64,000 nt of DNA from Numida meleagris (taxonomy: Eukaryota > Chordata > Aves > Galliformes > Numididae): NCBI RefSeq assembly GCF_002078875.1, contig NC_034410.1:84727052-84791051 (forward strand). The letters run 5' to 3'. Both the position numbers and the translations under genes were made by a program. Position 1 is the first letter of the stretch. Each line of letters opens with the position of its first letter. The notes beneath the pieces were generated by a model, which was given only the letters and a program-made list of their open reading frames with translations, made no database searches and was not told where the DNA came from. Below are positions 12,781 to 24,964 of the stretch, piece by piece.

Positions 12781-15334
12781 CCATAGAAGTGACTATCGCT
12801 TTAGAAGGTAAAACTGCTTTTCCCCAGGCATGAAATCTGGCCATGGGTTTGGCTACTACACTTTCTCAGCCTAACCTGATTTAGTCAATAAGGGACTGAT
12901 TTACTGAATAGGACTCTTTAGTCTATCACAGTCACCACAAGAGAAAAGAAGATGTGCTAGTTTTAAGTGCTCTGTCATGTTTGCTTTTTTGTTTGTTTGT
13001 TTACAGCAATTTAAGAAAAAAAAATTCCAGAATTCCAACCAGGAATTTCCCTTACACATGGAGTTTCTGAAAAAACAAGATAGTGCTTACTTTTTAGCTT
13101 CATTTTTAATAGTTGATGGCTGAATATGAAAACGTATGATATTCATTATTTCAGCGAAAGTGAAGTCTACAATAGCTATATATTATAAAGGTGAATTATA
13201 AAGCCTTGGTAAATACTCAGATAAATAGTCAACTTTGTGTGAAATATGTTGTCTGAGAAATAATATGCAGTATTCAAAAGCTGATTGTGCATTTAATTTA
13301 CCAAAATATGAGTTGGATTAAGTAAAAGGAAAGAATCAAGAAAGAATTCAGCTCAGTTCCAGTAATTCCGCTAGTTCTTATTTTAGACAAAAGCACATAG
13401 TTACATTTTTAGATGTTTGTGAACAGCCCCATAGATCCACAGCGTGCTATTTTATGCTGACCTTTTTCATTTTTTTTCTCTGAGGAGAAATGTGACAGGT
13501 GTGCGATGTCAGGTAATAAACCCATTTTTACAGAACAGCAGCCTAGTATGCAGATGTGACACTTTTGACACTTTTGCTTAGAATTAACTGTAAGCATTTC
13601 TTTATATGAGCTTTGTGAAAGATCTCTTACCTTCTTTCAGAAATTATTCTACCAGTTTAGAAATTGGGTTTCTGTGATCATATGCACTCTGGTTAAATTA
13701 GACTGTTTCACATAAAGTTCTTCGGATTTCCAAGGAAACACAAAAAGGTTTCGGACCAAGTCTGCATGCCTTCCTTTTATAAGCAGACCAGAAAATCTCA
13801 GCCTGACACACTTCATTTTCAACCTTTCCAAATTAAAAAGTTATGCTACAACCAGCAGAAAAACAAAGAAACTAACATAATTTCTCATCCCAAAGATTGC
13901 ATTCCTAATAATTCAGCTCTGTGCAGGCATTGAAAATATCTGAGTATCTTTATGTTGATAGGTCCAGAAAAATTGAATTGGTGCTATTTTTTTAAAATTC
14001 ATTTTCTAATTTCTTGTTTGTTGTTATGTACAAGTATACCTTTTGAAAAGCAGGAAGATTAATTTTCCTTCACAAAGAAGACAACCTACAGATCTAGAGG
14101 AAGAGGAAAAGAGGTTCAGAGAGGAGGTATATCCCTTGTTGTAGGGATGGTGCACCAATACAAAATGACTTAAGCAGCACAATGCCTGAATTTAGCTGTG
14201 CAATGTGGTACAGCCATAAATGCTTTAGGTTTGGGAATGGCTGGTTGTATTCATTCATGAGAATGTTTGTCTGCCCCAAGAAAAGCTAACCATGTAACAG
14301 AGTTGCTCTGCATGCATAGAAGTTCTCACACAAAACAGTTTTTCACTGCCAGGATTCCACAGCACTCAGCTGTGGGGTAGGACTTAACAAAAAAACTTGG
14401 GAAATTTGCCTATATGGTATTACTGGTGGAGCAATGAAAAGGAGTCTTTACTTTTCCTTCACTGTCCCCTATTTCTGAGAATGTTTTTAATATTTTTGTT
14501 GTTGGAGATTACAAATATTTGTGAAAGTCTACCTAGTTAATTTAATCAGACATATACAGCCTCTGTGGAGAAGACAGACCGACTTCCATTTATTTATTTT
14601 TTAAGTGACTGCCTCAAGAGCTTTCTGGCATCCTTAATATGGGTCACAGTAAGTGATCTGATTTTTGAAGCACTCAATGTATCCTCAATTTTCTGAACCA
14701 GTTATGTTCCATAAGGCAAGATAGTTTCTTTTGCCTCTATTTTTTCTGTTTAAAACAAGAAAAAACATGAGTTAGCTCTGAAAAAAATTACCATATTGTT
14801 TCAAGAATAATGATTTTCAATCATTTTTAATTTTTTTTTTCTGTTTTATGGGTGCTGGGGACTTTGAACTTTTAAAAACTTATCTTTCCTTCAGATTTTT
14901 GTGTGTTTGTTTTGTTGCTGTTTTTTTCCTACACAAAAGCTGTGATTTGTCTCATCATAACCAGCATATATCCTCTACAGTATCCAAAACTACAGAATAT
15001 TTAATATGAGATATGGGATAAAACCACAAGAACTGGTAAACATAGAGGTGTTTTTTCTTTCTTTGGCCTGTGTTGAACCTTCATGAGTTCATTCTTACAA
15101 ACTAATTTGCAGAGGGCTTGGAAAGACAGAAAGATTCATGTAGAGAAACATCTTTTTCTCTTCTACATTTTCTTCCATGTTACTCTAAGCATACTGCACA
15201 AGTATCTGATAAGAAAAAGATGTCCTTTTTCTACACTGAAATAAAATATTTTAGTACCACTTCCCAGAAAGATGGGCATGTACATAACTGCTGCAGGAAT
15301 TATCTGGCTCTGTTGTGCTCCAAAGCAGAAAATT

Positions 15335-15442
15335 ATCATAGAATCATAGAATCATAGAATGGCCTGGGTTGAAGATCATGTAGTTTCAACCCCCCTGCTC
15401 TGGGCAGGGTTGCTAACCACTAGACCCAGCTGCCCAGAGCCA
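15335..15442 (-). mobile_element. CR1 LINE, short 3' fragment
   Basis: The inverse complement of the CR1 tail (ATCATAGAATCATAGAAT) is followed by the typical 3'-UTR text 'ggcctgggttgaagatcatg', 'caacccccctgctctgggcagg' and 'ctgcccagagcc'. Only about 108 bp remain, so it is an extreme 5' truncation on the minus strand. The wording 'agggttgctaaccactagaccca' places it in a different subfamily from the copies near 53 and 63 kb. Confidence 0.93.
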
Positions 15443-17179
15443 CCATTATATATAATGGTGAAAAGGGAAGAAACAATATTGAGAGCAGAGCATGGAGTCA
15501 GTATGCTCAGCGATGGTAATCTCAAAAATGAAGTGGAAAATGCGAAGAGGAAAATGTTCACACTTTCCTTTTGACGACTGGGAGGGCATGCAACAAAATG
15601 AGCAGGTTACTGGTTTAAGACAAGGTATTTCTTTTGCAATACATATTTAAATGTGGAAGAGTGCCACAGGACACTATTGATGATATTCACATACAAAATC
15701 AGGAAGCAGGCAGAAAAGCCTATGGAAGAAAATCCATCAAGATGTATATACAAGACTCCTCTTTCCAGCTTAGGACACCTTTGACCTCCAGATATCAAGA
15801 CCACTGGCAACCCATTGCTCTCTAGACATTGGAGACCTCCTGTTTCCACAAAAGATAGAGATTGAGAAGGAATGCCAGGAGGTTTTTCTTTTATTTTGGA
15901 CTTCTAATCTTACTGAGACATCTGCAGTTTGATTTTGTTGGAGATGGCTGAGCTGGATGTGTTTTTCCCATGACCTAATGTGGACATGTTTATGATCTTA
16001 TCATCATGTTTATCAAACATTCCATTATCTATCTTATCAAAGGAGCATGACTGGGATTTACTCTTCTTTCTGCTTTTTTTAGGGTCAGATTTTAGTGCCA
16101 TTCCAATTTTTCTTATCTTTTCAAAACAAAATGCTCATTGTGTCCAGCCATCCTCACATTTTCTCCTGTAGACTAGAAGGAGGCCTCTCCTTGACAAATA
16201 TTTCATTGCTTTTCACACATCAAGCATATAACAACTCTACTTCTTTTCTGTTGTTGCCGGATAACACATAGGTGATATGAAAGTAACAAAGTGGGGAAAC
16301 AACACACCAACAAACTTGTGAAACATGAGAAATCTCACTTTTCTTTTTCCCACTCTAGAAACAAATAAAAAGATGTAGAGAAAATGCTGTTGTTTGGAAC
16401 AACTCTTAAATTGTGAATTCTGTGATTCTTTTAACTGTGTGTGCTTATATATCAAAAAGAAGTGAGAAATCAAGATGCAAAAATAAAATTCCATATAATA
16501 CTATTTGAAGTGACAGAATGGAAACAGTAGGGAGAAAAATGTGAAGGGGAAAAAAAAACAAAAAATAGGTGTTAAAATTATATAAAGTTTATCTTTGTCT
16601 AACATCTATTAATGTGCAGAAACTTGGCATGCTAATCCCCCAGGACATAACATCCTAGTTATGCTGCTATTGGGTACCAAGACCAACTAGCAAAAATGAA
16701 AGAAAAGCTGAAGCATGAATCAGTCTCACAGCTACAGGACTTGGATACACACAAATAAAATGAAGGGTTGGAAGTGGTTTTTCTTGTACGTGCTGGTTAA
16801 ATTGATTTACATCTGTCTGCCCCTGAAACTCTGTTTTAAAACTAATGATTGTGGCTTCATGTAGAATAGTTGATATTCTGACCCACATCCTAAGGGCCTC
16901 CTTCAGTACTTAGCAAACAGAAATAAAAATGACCCCAGGATCCAGCAGACTCCACTGAGGTGCTGAATCAATGACATCTTCTTTGTACACTTTTTTTTTT
17001 AATAAGCATTTAAAAAAAAGCATTTGAGATATTTTTCCATTTTTTCCTTTTCTTTTTCTTTTAATAGGGCTTGAGGGCAAACTGTTCTATGCTTTCCCTT
17101 TTTGCATGTTGCTGATTTACCAAGTCCTTTCCAAGCTCCAATAACAGGCCACTACAATATAACTGGCTGGGCTTGGCTG

Positions 17180-17345
17180 CCAATCTATAATGTTCTTGGC
17201 CATGATTAATCTGATAAATAATAAATATATCAATCTAGTCTTTTAGACAAGGACAAATTCTTACCAGCGGGGAGGCACGAGGCCTCTTTTACAGCTGCCT
17301 GTAGTGCTGGAATTAATTATTTAATGCTTAATTCTTCAGGAAATG
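17180..17345. promoter_or_regulatory. Possible conserved non-coding element
   Basis: A complex, repeat-free segment combines CATGATTAATCTG, AATTAATTATTTAATGC and a GC-richer centre (CAGCGGGGAGGCACGAGGCC). Clustered TAAT cores with a CpG-containing centre are typical of developmental enhancers, but this is a judgement from texture only. Confidence 0.2.
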
Positions 17346-20149
17346 AGAAAGTTTTGATTAATGTTGTCCAGTGTCATTTCTTGCTTGTTTGATATGTGTC
17401 AGATAATTTTTCCTCAGCAGTCGCTCTAAAGAAGCCAGAGGCTACTGTCACTGGGATCAGACACTGAATTTCTAGAGATTAATTGAAGTGAAAATTTAGA
17501 GAAATGCACCGTAAGTGCTTGCCCAAGATAACCTTTTGAAGGCTAAATTTAGCTTGCTTTGGTAATGTTAGCCTCCTATTGCCCTGGTGTAAAACATTTA
17601 TTTTTAATGCTATGAGAAACTTATTTTGTTTCCTTGGATTTTTTTTTTCCTTTTTCCCTTTTTTTCTTAACTCCACTTATGTCAGCTTAGCTAAAATATT
17701 TAGGTCTTGAGTCTTTTCCTATTTACTCCACTGTAATTTCAGTTCCATGTAGACTGCTATAATGGTTATTAGCTTATTACAGAACAGGATGGGCAGCTAG
17801 AGTCAGGCCAAAAATTGGAATCAAATAAACTAGGTTTCAGCATTCTCTACAGACTGTGTCAGCTCTAGCGCTACAACAGATTAAGTCTAAATGCCTGAAG
17901 ATTGTTTCTCTTGTTGTTTTTGCCAAGATAATTCAACTAGCCTCATCAAAGTTTCTGGCTATATGTCTTAGTGTGAATTAGGTAAACATCATTTCCGTAT
18001 TCACCAGGTGCTTTGTGCATGATGAGATTTTCATCCAAATATCTAGATGTTAGGATAAATTATTCTACTGTCTTTACACAGCTGCACATTTCTTTTTTCA
18101 GTCTGGCCCTCAGCTTATCTCAGTAATACTTCTGTGTAGGTTGAAGTCATGACATGTGAAAGAAAACTAGATGTTTTTTTCTTCTTCTATTTATGCAAGA
18201 ATTGAATTAGGAGACCAACATTCTAGAAACAAATTGTTTATTTAACAGATACTTCTCCTCCTTCCTCCAAGTCTATCAATGCAATGCAGTTAGTCTTGCA
18301 GGACTCCCAGCAAGACAGTAGTGAGCACTAGGATGGAGGGTACCAATCAGCATACAGCACTGGACATTCACAGGGTTGTTTTCACTGTAGCTCAATACCA
18401 TCCAAAACATTTTTTCATATCTTGATCTTTTCCATAATGTAATTTACTTCAAATATTGTCTTCCTTTGCTTATTATAAGGGCTGTATTTTACCTTCCTGT
18501 TTTACTTCTTTTAAGATATATGTTTGTGTTACATTTTTTACAATTATATTGCTTAAATGCTAACATATTTCATTAGATTTTCCTGTCACAAAAATGTAGG
18601 TACATTCAGGAACTCCTGTGGGTGTTTCTCTAAAATATGTCATTTTTTGGCTAGTTTGACATGTTTGGAAAACAGCTGTATACCACTAATATTATTACAT
18701 GCCATCATAGACTGCTAGTAATAAAACAGTTTCTATAATCTAATTTCTATATTCACATTTTTGATTTTGGTATGATTTAAGAGTTTTCCTCAGAGATGTT
18801 GGGGTTATTTCATGAACGCACTTTTCCATGCAGGTGATGCACCATTTAAATCTAAGGGATACAATGAAGGGGCAAAACATTTAAGACATATCCATAAATA
18901 AACTAGTAATCTTGTCTAGATATGAAAAAGTATTGAACTGAAATGTATTGACCTAGACACTTTCACTGCTTGTGCTCAAATGTGCAGAGTTCTTGCATTT
19001 GGTCTGTGAGGGGAAATAAGTAAATAAACTTCAGGGATGTATTGCCTCCAACATTAATATTTTTGGCCTTTTTAATCCAGAAAGGTGGCTGTTGAAAGGA
19101 AGTTCTAGTTTCAGTGTGAAATCTTTTAAAATCTTACTGGACCATGTTTAGTTTTGTTTTGTTTTCAATGTCAGCTCTTTGAAACTGCATGAAGTAAGAA
19201 ATCTTAGAATTATAAGGAAGATTATGAAGCAGGTGATAGAATTGTAAGTATACGATTGATTGGATAAGGTTCTGAAAAATGTATTCAGTAATTCTTCCAG
19301 TTTTCACATGGTAATCAAGCACATGTGCACACACAGGTAAAGGCTTGCCCATGTTCATTATGAATAGTTTATATCAGGATGGATAAATTAAATAGATATT
19401 TCAAACTTTTGAAGGGATGTGAATCACCGCTCATGAATTTCTCATATACATAAGTACAATCTGAGCATCTGCAACACATACAGCATCAGAAAATAAACCA
19501 TAGCATAATAATCTCTTTGCACTTTTCTGTCTTGTTCTTTGAAATTCAAGGGTGTCTAATCTTTTATTTCACTTATTCTCAAAATTAATCCATTGAATAA
19601 ACAAACAAAAAAAACCCCTCAAGCTTAACTAGTGAAAGTGCAAATCTGAAAAACTATAAAAAACTTTGACTATTTATTGACTTACAAAAAAAAAAAAAAA
19701 ACCCCTCAAAACTTACCTAGTCTAAGTTAAATACTAGTCAGAAGAAAAAGGTTTTGCAATGCGTGAATGTAACTTCAGAAGTTGAATTTATTTAGGGAAT
19801 TTGTATTTTCTGCTTCTTTCTTCAGGAACCTATTTGCATTTTAAATAATTAAAACATTAAAACTAAAAAATTTATAAATGAGAGCTGCGAAGAGAATCCT
19901 CCCTGGCAGACAATAGAAAAGAAATTATTACCCTGCTAGGTTTGCTTTAATGTCATATCTGTCACTCTCCCCAAGGTAGGTTCATTACCATACCAAGTGC
20001 ACCTCCTGCCAGCCCCCCTTCCACACACATATACTCCTTTTCTTCCACTCCTTGCCACTCAAGGACTCTGGATCTCTAGGGGACTTTGATCTCATTGTAC
20101 ACACTAACCCAAACAGAACCTCTGCTGTTCTCAATAATTTTTTTTTCTT

Positions 20150-20169
20150 AAAAAAAAAAAAAAAAAAAA
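20150..20169. repeat. A20 homopolymer
   Basis: A run of 20 A is preceded by T-rich sequence ending CTT and followed by GGGGAGAGAGGAGAG. It shares its flank pattern with the A-run at 20714-20747. Confidence 0.95.
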
Positions 20170-20189
20170 GGGGAGAGAGGAGAGCGTCA

Positions 20190-20420
20190 GGGGGAGGGGA
20201 GTGAATTTGTGTGAAGAGTGACAGAACGCTTTGTCCAGCGCAGCTTTGGCTGGTTGTAACAAGCGTCAGGACATTAGACGCAACAAAAGCTGGATTGGCA
20301 GTATCATCAATCATGAGCCTGACAGTCGACTTCAGTTTGTTTGTTCCACTCTGCATAATAAGTGATTGGATCAGGTTTAATTAGATATTGGGAAATCAAT
20401 CATTGCCAACAAGGCAACCC
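20190..20420. promoter_or_regulatory. Possible enhancer: PBX/HOX- and MEIS-type motif cluster
   Basis: TGACAG (MEIS/TGIF core) occurs at 20219-20224 and 20320-20325. ATCAATCA, the complement of the PBX-HOX core TGATTGAT, occurs at 20306-20313 and 20395-20402, and TGATTGG lies at 20363-20369. The segment also has at least six CpGs (AGCGTCA, AACGCT, AGCGCAG, AGACGC, GTCGAC), unusual for the AT-rich surroundings. The motif cores are seen directly; enhancer function is inference and would need conservation or reporter data. Confidence 0.3.
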
Positions 20421-20710
20421 AGCTTGGGATCTAGATGCTGCGAAGGGGGGAAAAAAAGCAAATCTCATCCAGAGCGTGTAAATACTCAAACATATATGTG
20501 CATAGGGTGAAGCTTCAGAGGAAAGGTATAAAGATGTCTGCAAGATGGCACATAATAGAATCATTCACATCTGTACTACTTGTTACCAGACATCTGCAGT
20601 TTGACATTTTACTTTCGCTGCATAATTACTTTTCAATATAATATAATATACTGACCTGAGGGAGAAAGACAAAGCAATTAAATTATGCATAAGATCCTTT
20701 CCCCCCAACC

Positions 20711-20713
<3 letters not shown>

Positions 20714-20747
<34 letters not shown>
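20714..20747. repeat. A34 homopolymer
   Basis: A run of 34 A is preceded by CCCCCCAACCCTT and followed by GGGAGAGAGTAAG. It is the longest homopolymer in the window and is likely to be length-variable. No retroposed gene body lies upstream, so it does not look like a processed-pseudogene tail. Confidence 0.95.
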
Positions 20748-20750
<3 letters not shown>

Positions 20751-23082
20751 AGAGAGTAAGAATAGAAATTAATATTCTTATGGCTTTTAAAGGAAAGGAC
20801 AGAAAATTCTTCCTTCTGAGTTCCACTGTGCATCATGTCAAATCAAATCGACTATTCTGATAAAGATTACAGTAAATGATTATTTCTGCCTTAAATGCAC
20901 TCTCTACCTATAGATTAAGGCCAAAACAATGAAGGAAGAGCAATGATATATGGAGCAAATTAATCCCATTAACAGTAATTAATCCCGCAAATTGAGGAAA
21001 GACTAAAAAATTCTGGTAGAAAACCCAAAGGGAAGTGTTCTTGCATTTTTTATAAACACACAGTGCTGACATAAATTAACAAAAAATAAGATATATCCCA
21101 CATTAACAAGGACCTCATTACTAGAGACCATTTCAGTGTGCAATGTAAGGTACAAACCAGGTAGATGGAAGCAGTACAATCTCTAATTCTTGTGCGTCCT
21201 GCCGCCTAATAGTGTGTGGTTCACAAGCAAATACATTATTTTTCTGTACAAAGTGTGGGTAGAGATCTGTAAGGAAGTGGATTCAGTGCTAGTAAAGTGG
21301 AAGAACAGTGACCCACGCTCAGCAGCCGCAAAAGCTGAAACTTAAACCCCATGAAACCTCAGCAGATCCAGGGCAAGTGTTGCACTATCGGGAATCTAGT
21401 GTTGTTTTCAATCTTCCTCTCTTCCACTGAATATTTAGGTATAAAGGGGAAATTGAGAAGGTACAGTGAGGCAGTGTATCACAGGGCACAATGCTGCAAA
21501 GAGAGCTCTATCTGAAATAAAATCACTGCCCTCTTAAGGATCAAGGAGGGTTCTGTGATTCTGTGATTCCAGTCTACATCTCTTACCCCCTGGATGAAAG
21601 TTTCAACTGAGACTTATCTAAGGGCTCTATTTTTTCATTATCTCACCTGGTACTTGTGTTCTGACAGTTTATCACCTCAAAGATCTCTATATGATCATAC
21701 TGAAAGGACTAGACTGTTTACATGATGTGACAGTAATGGACTTGTAATGGACAACTATAGCTTGGGGAGAAGCCTATAAGAGACTGATGACTAAGATCTC
21801 ACGTAGCAAAAGAGCAAATTTCCACTCCATTTTCCACAGGTCTCACTGCTAAAGGTTTCAGCTCCTGAGGAGAGGGAGAGAAGAGGTAGGTGCAATGGGC
21901 AGACATCCTACCTTTGTTGAAGCTGTGTCATTTTAGAGAAAAGATCCAAAAACCAACCAAGAGTGGGCATATGTAAGCAGCCTATTTGATTAAGACAATA
22001 AGATGGAAAGTTTGTGGTGTGGTCTAGAATTTGAACAGGGCAGGATGGAAAAAATTATCTGAGCTTTTCTATTGAAGAGTCAGTTGTGGAAAAAAAAAAG
22101 GAAAGGAAAGCCTACAATAAACACTTACCTCTGATCAGTTGCAGTGTGCTATGTTGAACAATGTTTCATGTTTGACACACACTTTAACCTGACACCAGGG
22201 TAGTGATAGCCTGAGAATTTTGTCCACTGGAGAAAGCTTTTATCTTGATTTTTTGTGTTATGTATTGCACATTTTATGATGTATCTGGATCAGCTGCCAT
22301 TATTCCTAGACCTGGGAGTAGCCATCAAATTATCAGAGTCAGCATCATGTCATTGTAAAGAGATAGTCTCCCCTGACTCCTGCTCAGCCTCCTCAGCAGT
22401 AAACCGGGGATGAGGCAGGCTTTCTTCGTACACTGTGAATGCCAAATTTATTTTCCTGCAGTGACTAGTGGGATTGGACTCCTCTCTGACTATACAGCGT
22501 AACTTTCTAACATCCAAAACCCCCGTAATTACCTTCTCTTGATTCTTTACAAACTACACGATTTTGAAGTCACAGACACTATTTTTCTAGTCTGATCTTC
22601 TTACATTGTAGGGCAGAATATCTGACAGAGGTGTTCCATAATGAGATCATAATTTTCTGAAAAATAGTTAGCTTTGATTTGAAGATATGAAGAAACAGGA
22701 AGGTAATCATTTTCTTAATCAAGTGATTGTACACTGGAAGTGTTTACAAAAACCTATGCCCGTTTTGTTTTTAGTCTGCCTTCATCTTCCTTGTAAAAGA
22801 GGTGACAAAATTATCTGAAACACATCCTTGTCTTCTCAGAACAAGAACCTGTGTGATTGTAAAGGATTGTGGAATTTGTTGACATACAGGACACAACTGA
22901 GGAAGACAGTTCTCAGATGCTGAACCTCATTCCCTGCTCTGGCAAGCCATCATGTACAGAGCTTGTATGATCCCCAGCACTACCAAAGCCTTGTAGGAAA
23001 AGTGTTGAACATATTTGCCTTCTCAACCAGAAATTGATTGAGAAAACCAGTGGTTTGTTCATTCATGGGATATTAGCTAGCT

Positions 23083-24323
23083 GAATCACAGAATCAGAGA
23101 ACTGTAGAGGCTGGAAGGAACCTCTAGAGATCACTGAGTCCAACCCCCCTGCCAAAGCAGGCTCCCTAGACCAGGTTGCACACGTAGGCATCCAGGCAGG
23201 TCTTGAATGTTTCCAGAGAAGGAAACTCCACAACCTCTGTGGGCAGCCTGTTCCAGTGCTTCCTCACCCTTACTGTGAAGAAGTTCTTATGCACATTTGT
23301 GCAGAACTTCCTAAGGTTCAGCTTGTGGCCATGTCCCCTTGTCCTATTGCCATACACTGTTGAAAAGAGTCTGGCCTCATCCCTTTGCCTCCTGCACCTT
23401 AGATATTTATAAACATTAATCAGATCCCCTGTGAGTCTTCTTTTCTCAAGGCTGAACAGACCCAGGTCACTTCAGGCCCTTTATCATCTTTGTGGCCCTC
23501 TGCTGGACTCTCTCCAGGAGATCCCTGTCTTTTTTTGTACCAGGGAGCCCAGAACTGGACACAATACTTCAGACGAGGCCTGACTGGGGCACAGTAGAGG
23601 GGGAGGATCACCTTTCTTGACCTGCTGGCCATGCACTTTTTAATGCACCCCAGGATGCCATTGGCCTTCCTAGCCAAGAGGGCACACTGCTGGCTCATGG
23701 CCAACCTGTTGTCCATCAGGACCCCCAGGTCCCTCTCTGCAAAGCTCCTCTCCAGCAGGTCATCCCCCAACCTGTACTGATGCATGCAGTTATTCCTCCC
23801 TAGGTGCAAGACTCTACACTTGCTCTTCTTAAACCTCATCTGGTTCCTCTCTGCCCAACTCTCCAGCCTGTCCAGGTCTTGCTGAATGGCAGCACAGCTT
23901 TCTGGCAAGTCAGCCATTCCTCCCAGCTTTGCATCATCAGCAAACTTGCTGAGGATGGACACTATTCCCTCATCAGTGTCACTGATGAAGATGTTGAACA
24001 AGACCAGATCCAGCACCAACCCCTGAGGAACACCTCCAACTGTACTTTGCATCGCCAGTCACAACCCTCTGAGCTCTGCCAGACAACCAGTTCTCAACCC
24101 ATCTCACCGTCCACTCATCTCTTCCACACTTCCTCAGCTTTGTTATAAGGATGTTGCAGGAGACAGTGTCAAACGTCTTGCTGAAATCAACGTAGACTAC
24201 ATCCACTGCTCACCCCCCATCCACCCAGCCAGTGATGACATCATAGAAGGCTACCAGGCTGGTTGAGCACAACCTCCCCCTGGTGAACCCATGCTGACTA
24301 CTCCTGATAACCTTCTTCTCTTC
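23083..24323 (-). mobile_element. CR1 LINE, 3' portion of a near full-length copy (interrupted)
   Basis: This is the 3' half of a minus-strand CR1 split by a nested CR1. It carries the 3' UTR (from the 'gaatcacagaatcagaga' tail), the C-terminal part of ORF2 and the palm of the reverse transcriptase. In the minus-strand frame at 23420-24052 the GVPQG block and the catalytic F-A-D-D box (codons at about 23944-23933) are still readable. The upstream motif A (YVDFSKTFDTVS) is open at 23979-24206 but in another frame, so a frameshift separates the two active-site blocks. The matching 5' portion resumes at 24943. Confidence 0.95.
23420..24206 (-). pseudogene. CR1 ORF2 reverse transcriptase, frameshifted
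   Basis: Two overlapping minus-strand frames encode the CR1 reverse transcriptase palm: motif A with YVDFSKTFDTVS (23979-24206) and, in a different frame, GVPQG, then FADDAKLGG and the thumb region with WAERNQMRFKKSKC (23420-24052). In an active CR1 these are one continuous frame that copies element RNA at a nicked target site. The frame break, the loss of continuity with the 5' part and the nested insertion make it a pseudogene. Other open frames on the plus strand here are antisense shadows. Confidence 0.9.
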
Positions 24324-24942
24324 AGTAAGAGAAGAACTATTTGTATCAGAAATAGTGTTGCCAGTAGGAGTAGGGAAGTCATTCTCCCTCTGTACTCAGC
24401 CCTAGTGAGGCCCCACCTCGAGTACTGTGTCCAGTTTTGGGCCCCTCACTGCAAAAAAGACATTGAGGCTCTGGAGCATGTTCAGAGGAGGGTGACGAAG
24501 CCGGTGAGGGGTCTGGAGCACAGGCCTTATGAGGAGCAGCTGAGGGAGCTGGGATTGTTCAGTCTGGAGAAGAGGAGGCTCAGGGGAGACCTTATTGTTC
24601 TCTATAACTACCTGAAGGGAGGTTCTAGTGAGCTGGGGGTCGGCCTCTTCTCTCTTGTAACTGGTGACAGGACAAGGGGGAATGGCCTCAAGTTGCGCCA
24701 GGGGAGATTTAGGCTGGACATTAGGAAATACTACTTTTCTGAAAGAGTGGTCAGGTGCTGGAACGGGCTGCCCAGGGAGATGGTGGAGTCACCGTCCCTG
24801 AAGGTGTTCAAGAAACATTTAGATATAGTGTTGAGAGACATGGTTTAGTGGGGTTATTGGTGGTAGGTGGATGGTTGGACTAGGTGATCTTGTAGGTCTT
24901 TTCCAACCTAGCTAATTCTATGATTCTATGATTCTATGATTC
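24324..24942 (+). mobile_element. CR1 LINE, nested insertion within an older CR1
   Basis: A 5'-truncated plus-strand CR1 of about 619 bp starts in the ORF2 C-terminal region and ends in three ATTCTATG units at 24915-24942. It interrupts a minus-strand CR1: joining 24323 directly to 24946 restores ordinary CR1 text (CTTCTTCTCTTC then CAATTGCCTGG). TCTTC is present on both sides (24319-24323 and 24941-24945), consistent with a very short target duplication or microhomology. The ORF2 C-terminal frame is still open to its natural TAG at 24846-24848, including the [20 protein letters not shown] block, so this copy is less decayed than its host. Confidence 0.95.
24343..24848 (+). pseudogene. CR1 ORF2 C-terminal fragment, open frame
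   Basis: This frame encodes only the C-terminal domain downstream of the reverse transcriptase palm: [20 protein letters not shown], then [35 protein letters not shown], and [20 protein letters not shown] blocks near the end. No catalytic residues are present, because the element was truncated on insertion. The start of the open frame lies upstream in host CR1 sequence and is not meaningful. The absence of stops over about 165 codons suggests a relatively young insertion. Confidence 0.85.
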
Positions 24943-24964
24943 TTCCAATTGCCTGGAGATGGCA

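Larger units (their letters stand above)
5649..15334. other. Anonymous AT-rich DNA, about 9.7 kb
   Basis: No gene or interspersed repeat was recognised. Minor structures are a direct repeat of TACTTCAGGTACAA near 9477-9522, a (TTTTG)n microsatellite at 12755-12780 and scattered A/T homopolymers. A possible conserved non-coding segment near 9.1-9.3 kb is listed separately. Open frames such as those near 9.0-9.4 and 10.6-11.0 kb have no splice, signal or family support. Confidence 0.5.
15443..23082. other. Anonymous AT-rich DNA, about 7.6 kb
   Basis: No gene was recognised. The stretch contains two long A-tracts (20150-20169 and 20714-20747) and candidate conserved non-coding segments near 17.2-17.35 and 20.19-20.42 kb, all listed separately. 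A short GATTCTGTGATTC motif near 21553-21568 resembles a CR1 tail but has no CR1 body attached. Confidence 0.5.

Noticed and set aside
21550..21572. GATTCTGTGATTC motif resembling a CR1 tail
   Set aside because: No CR1 3' UTR text precedes it, so the similarity is too short to call.
23804..24148. 114-codon plus-strand open frame
   Set aside because: Antisense shadow of the CR1 reverse transcriptase; the sense strand carries the GVPQG and FADD blocks.
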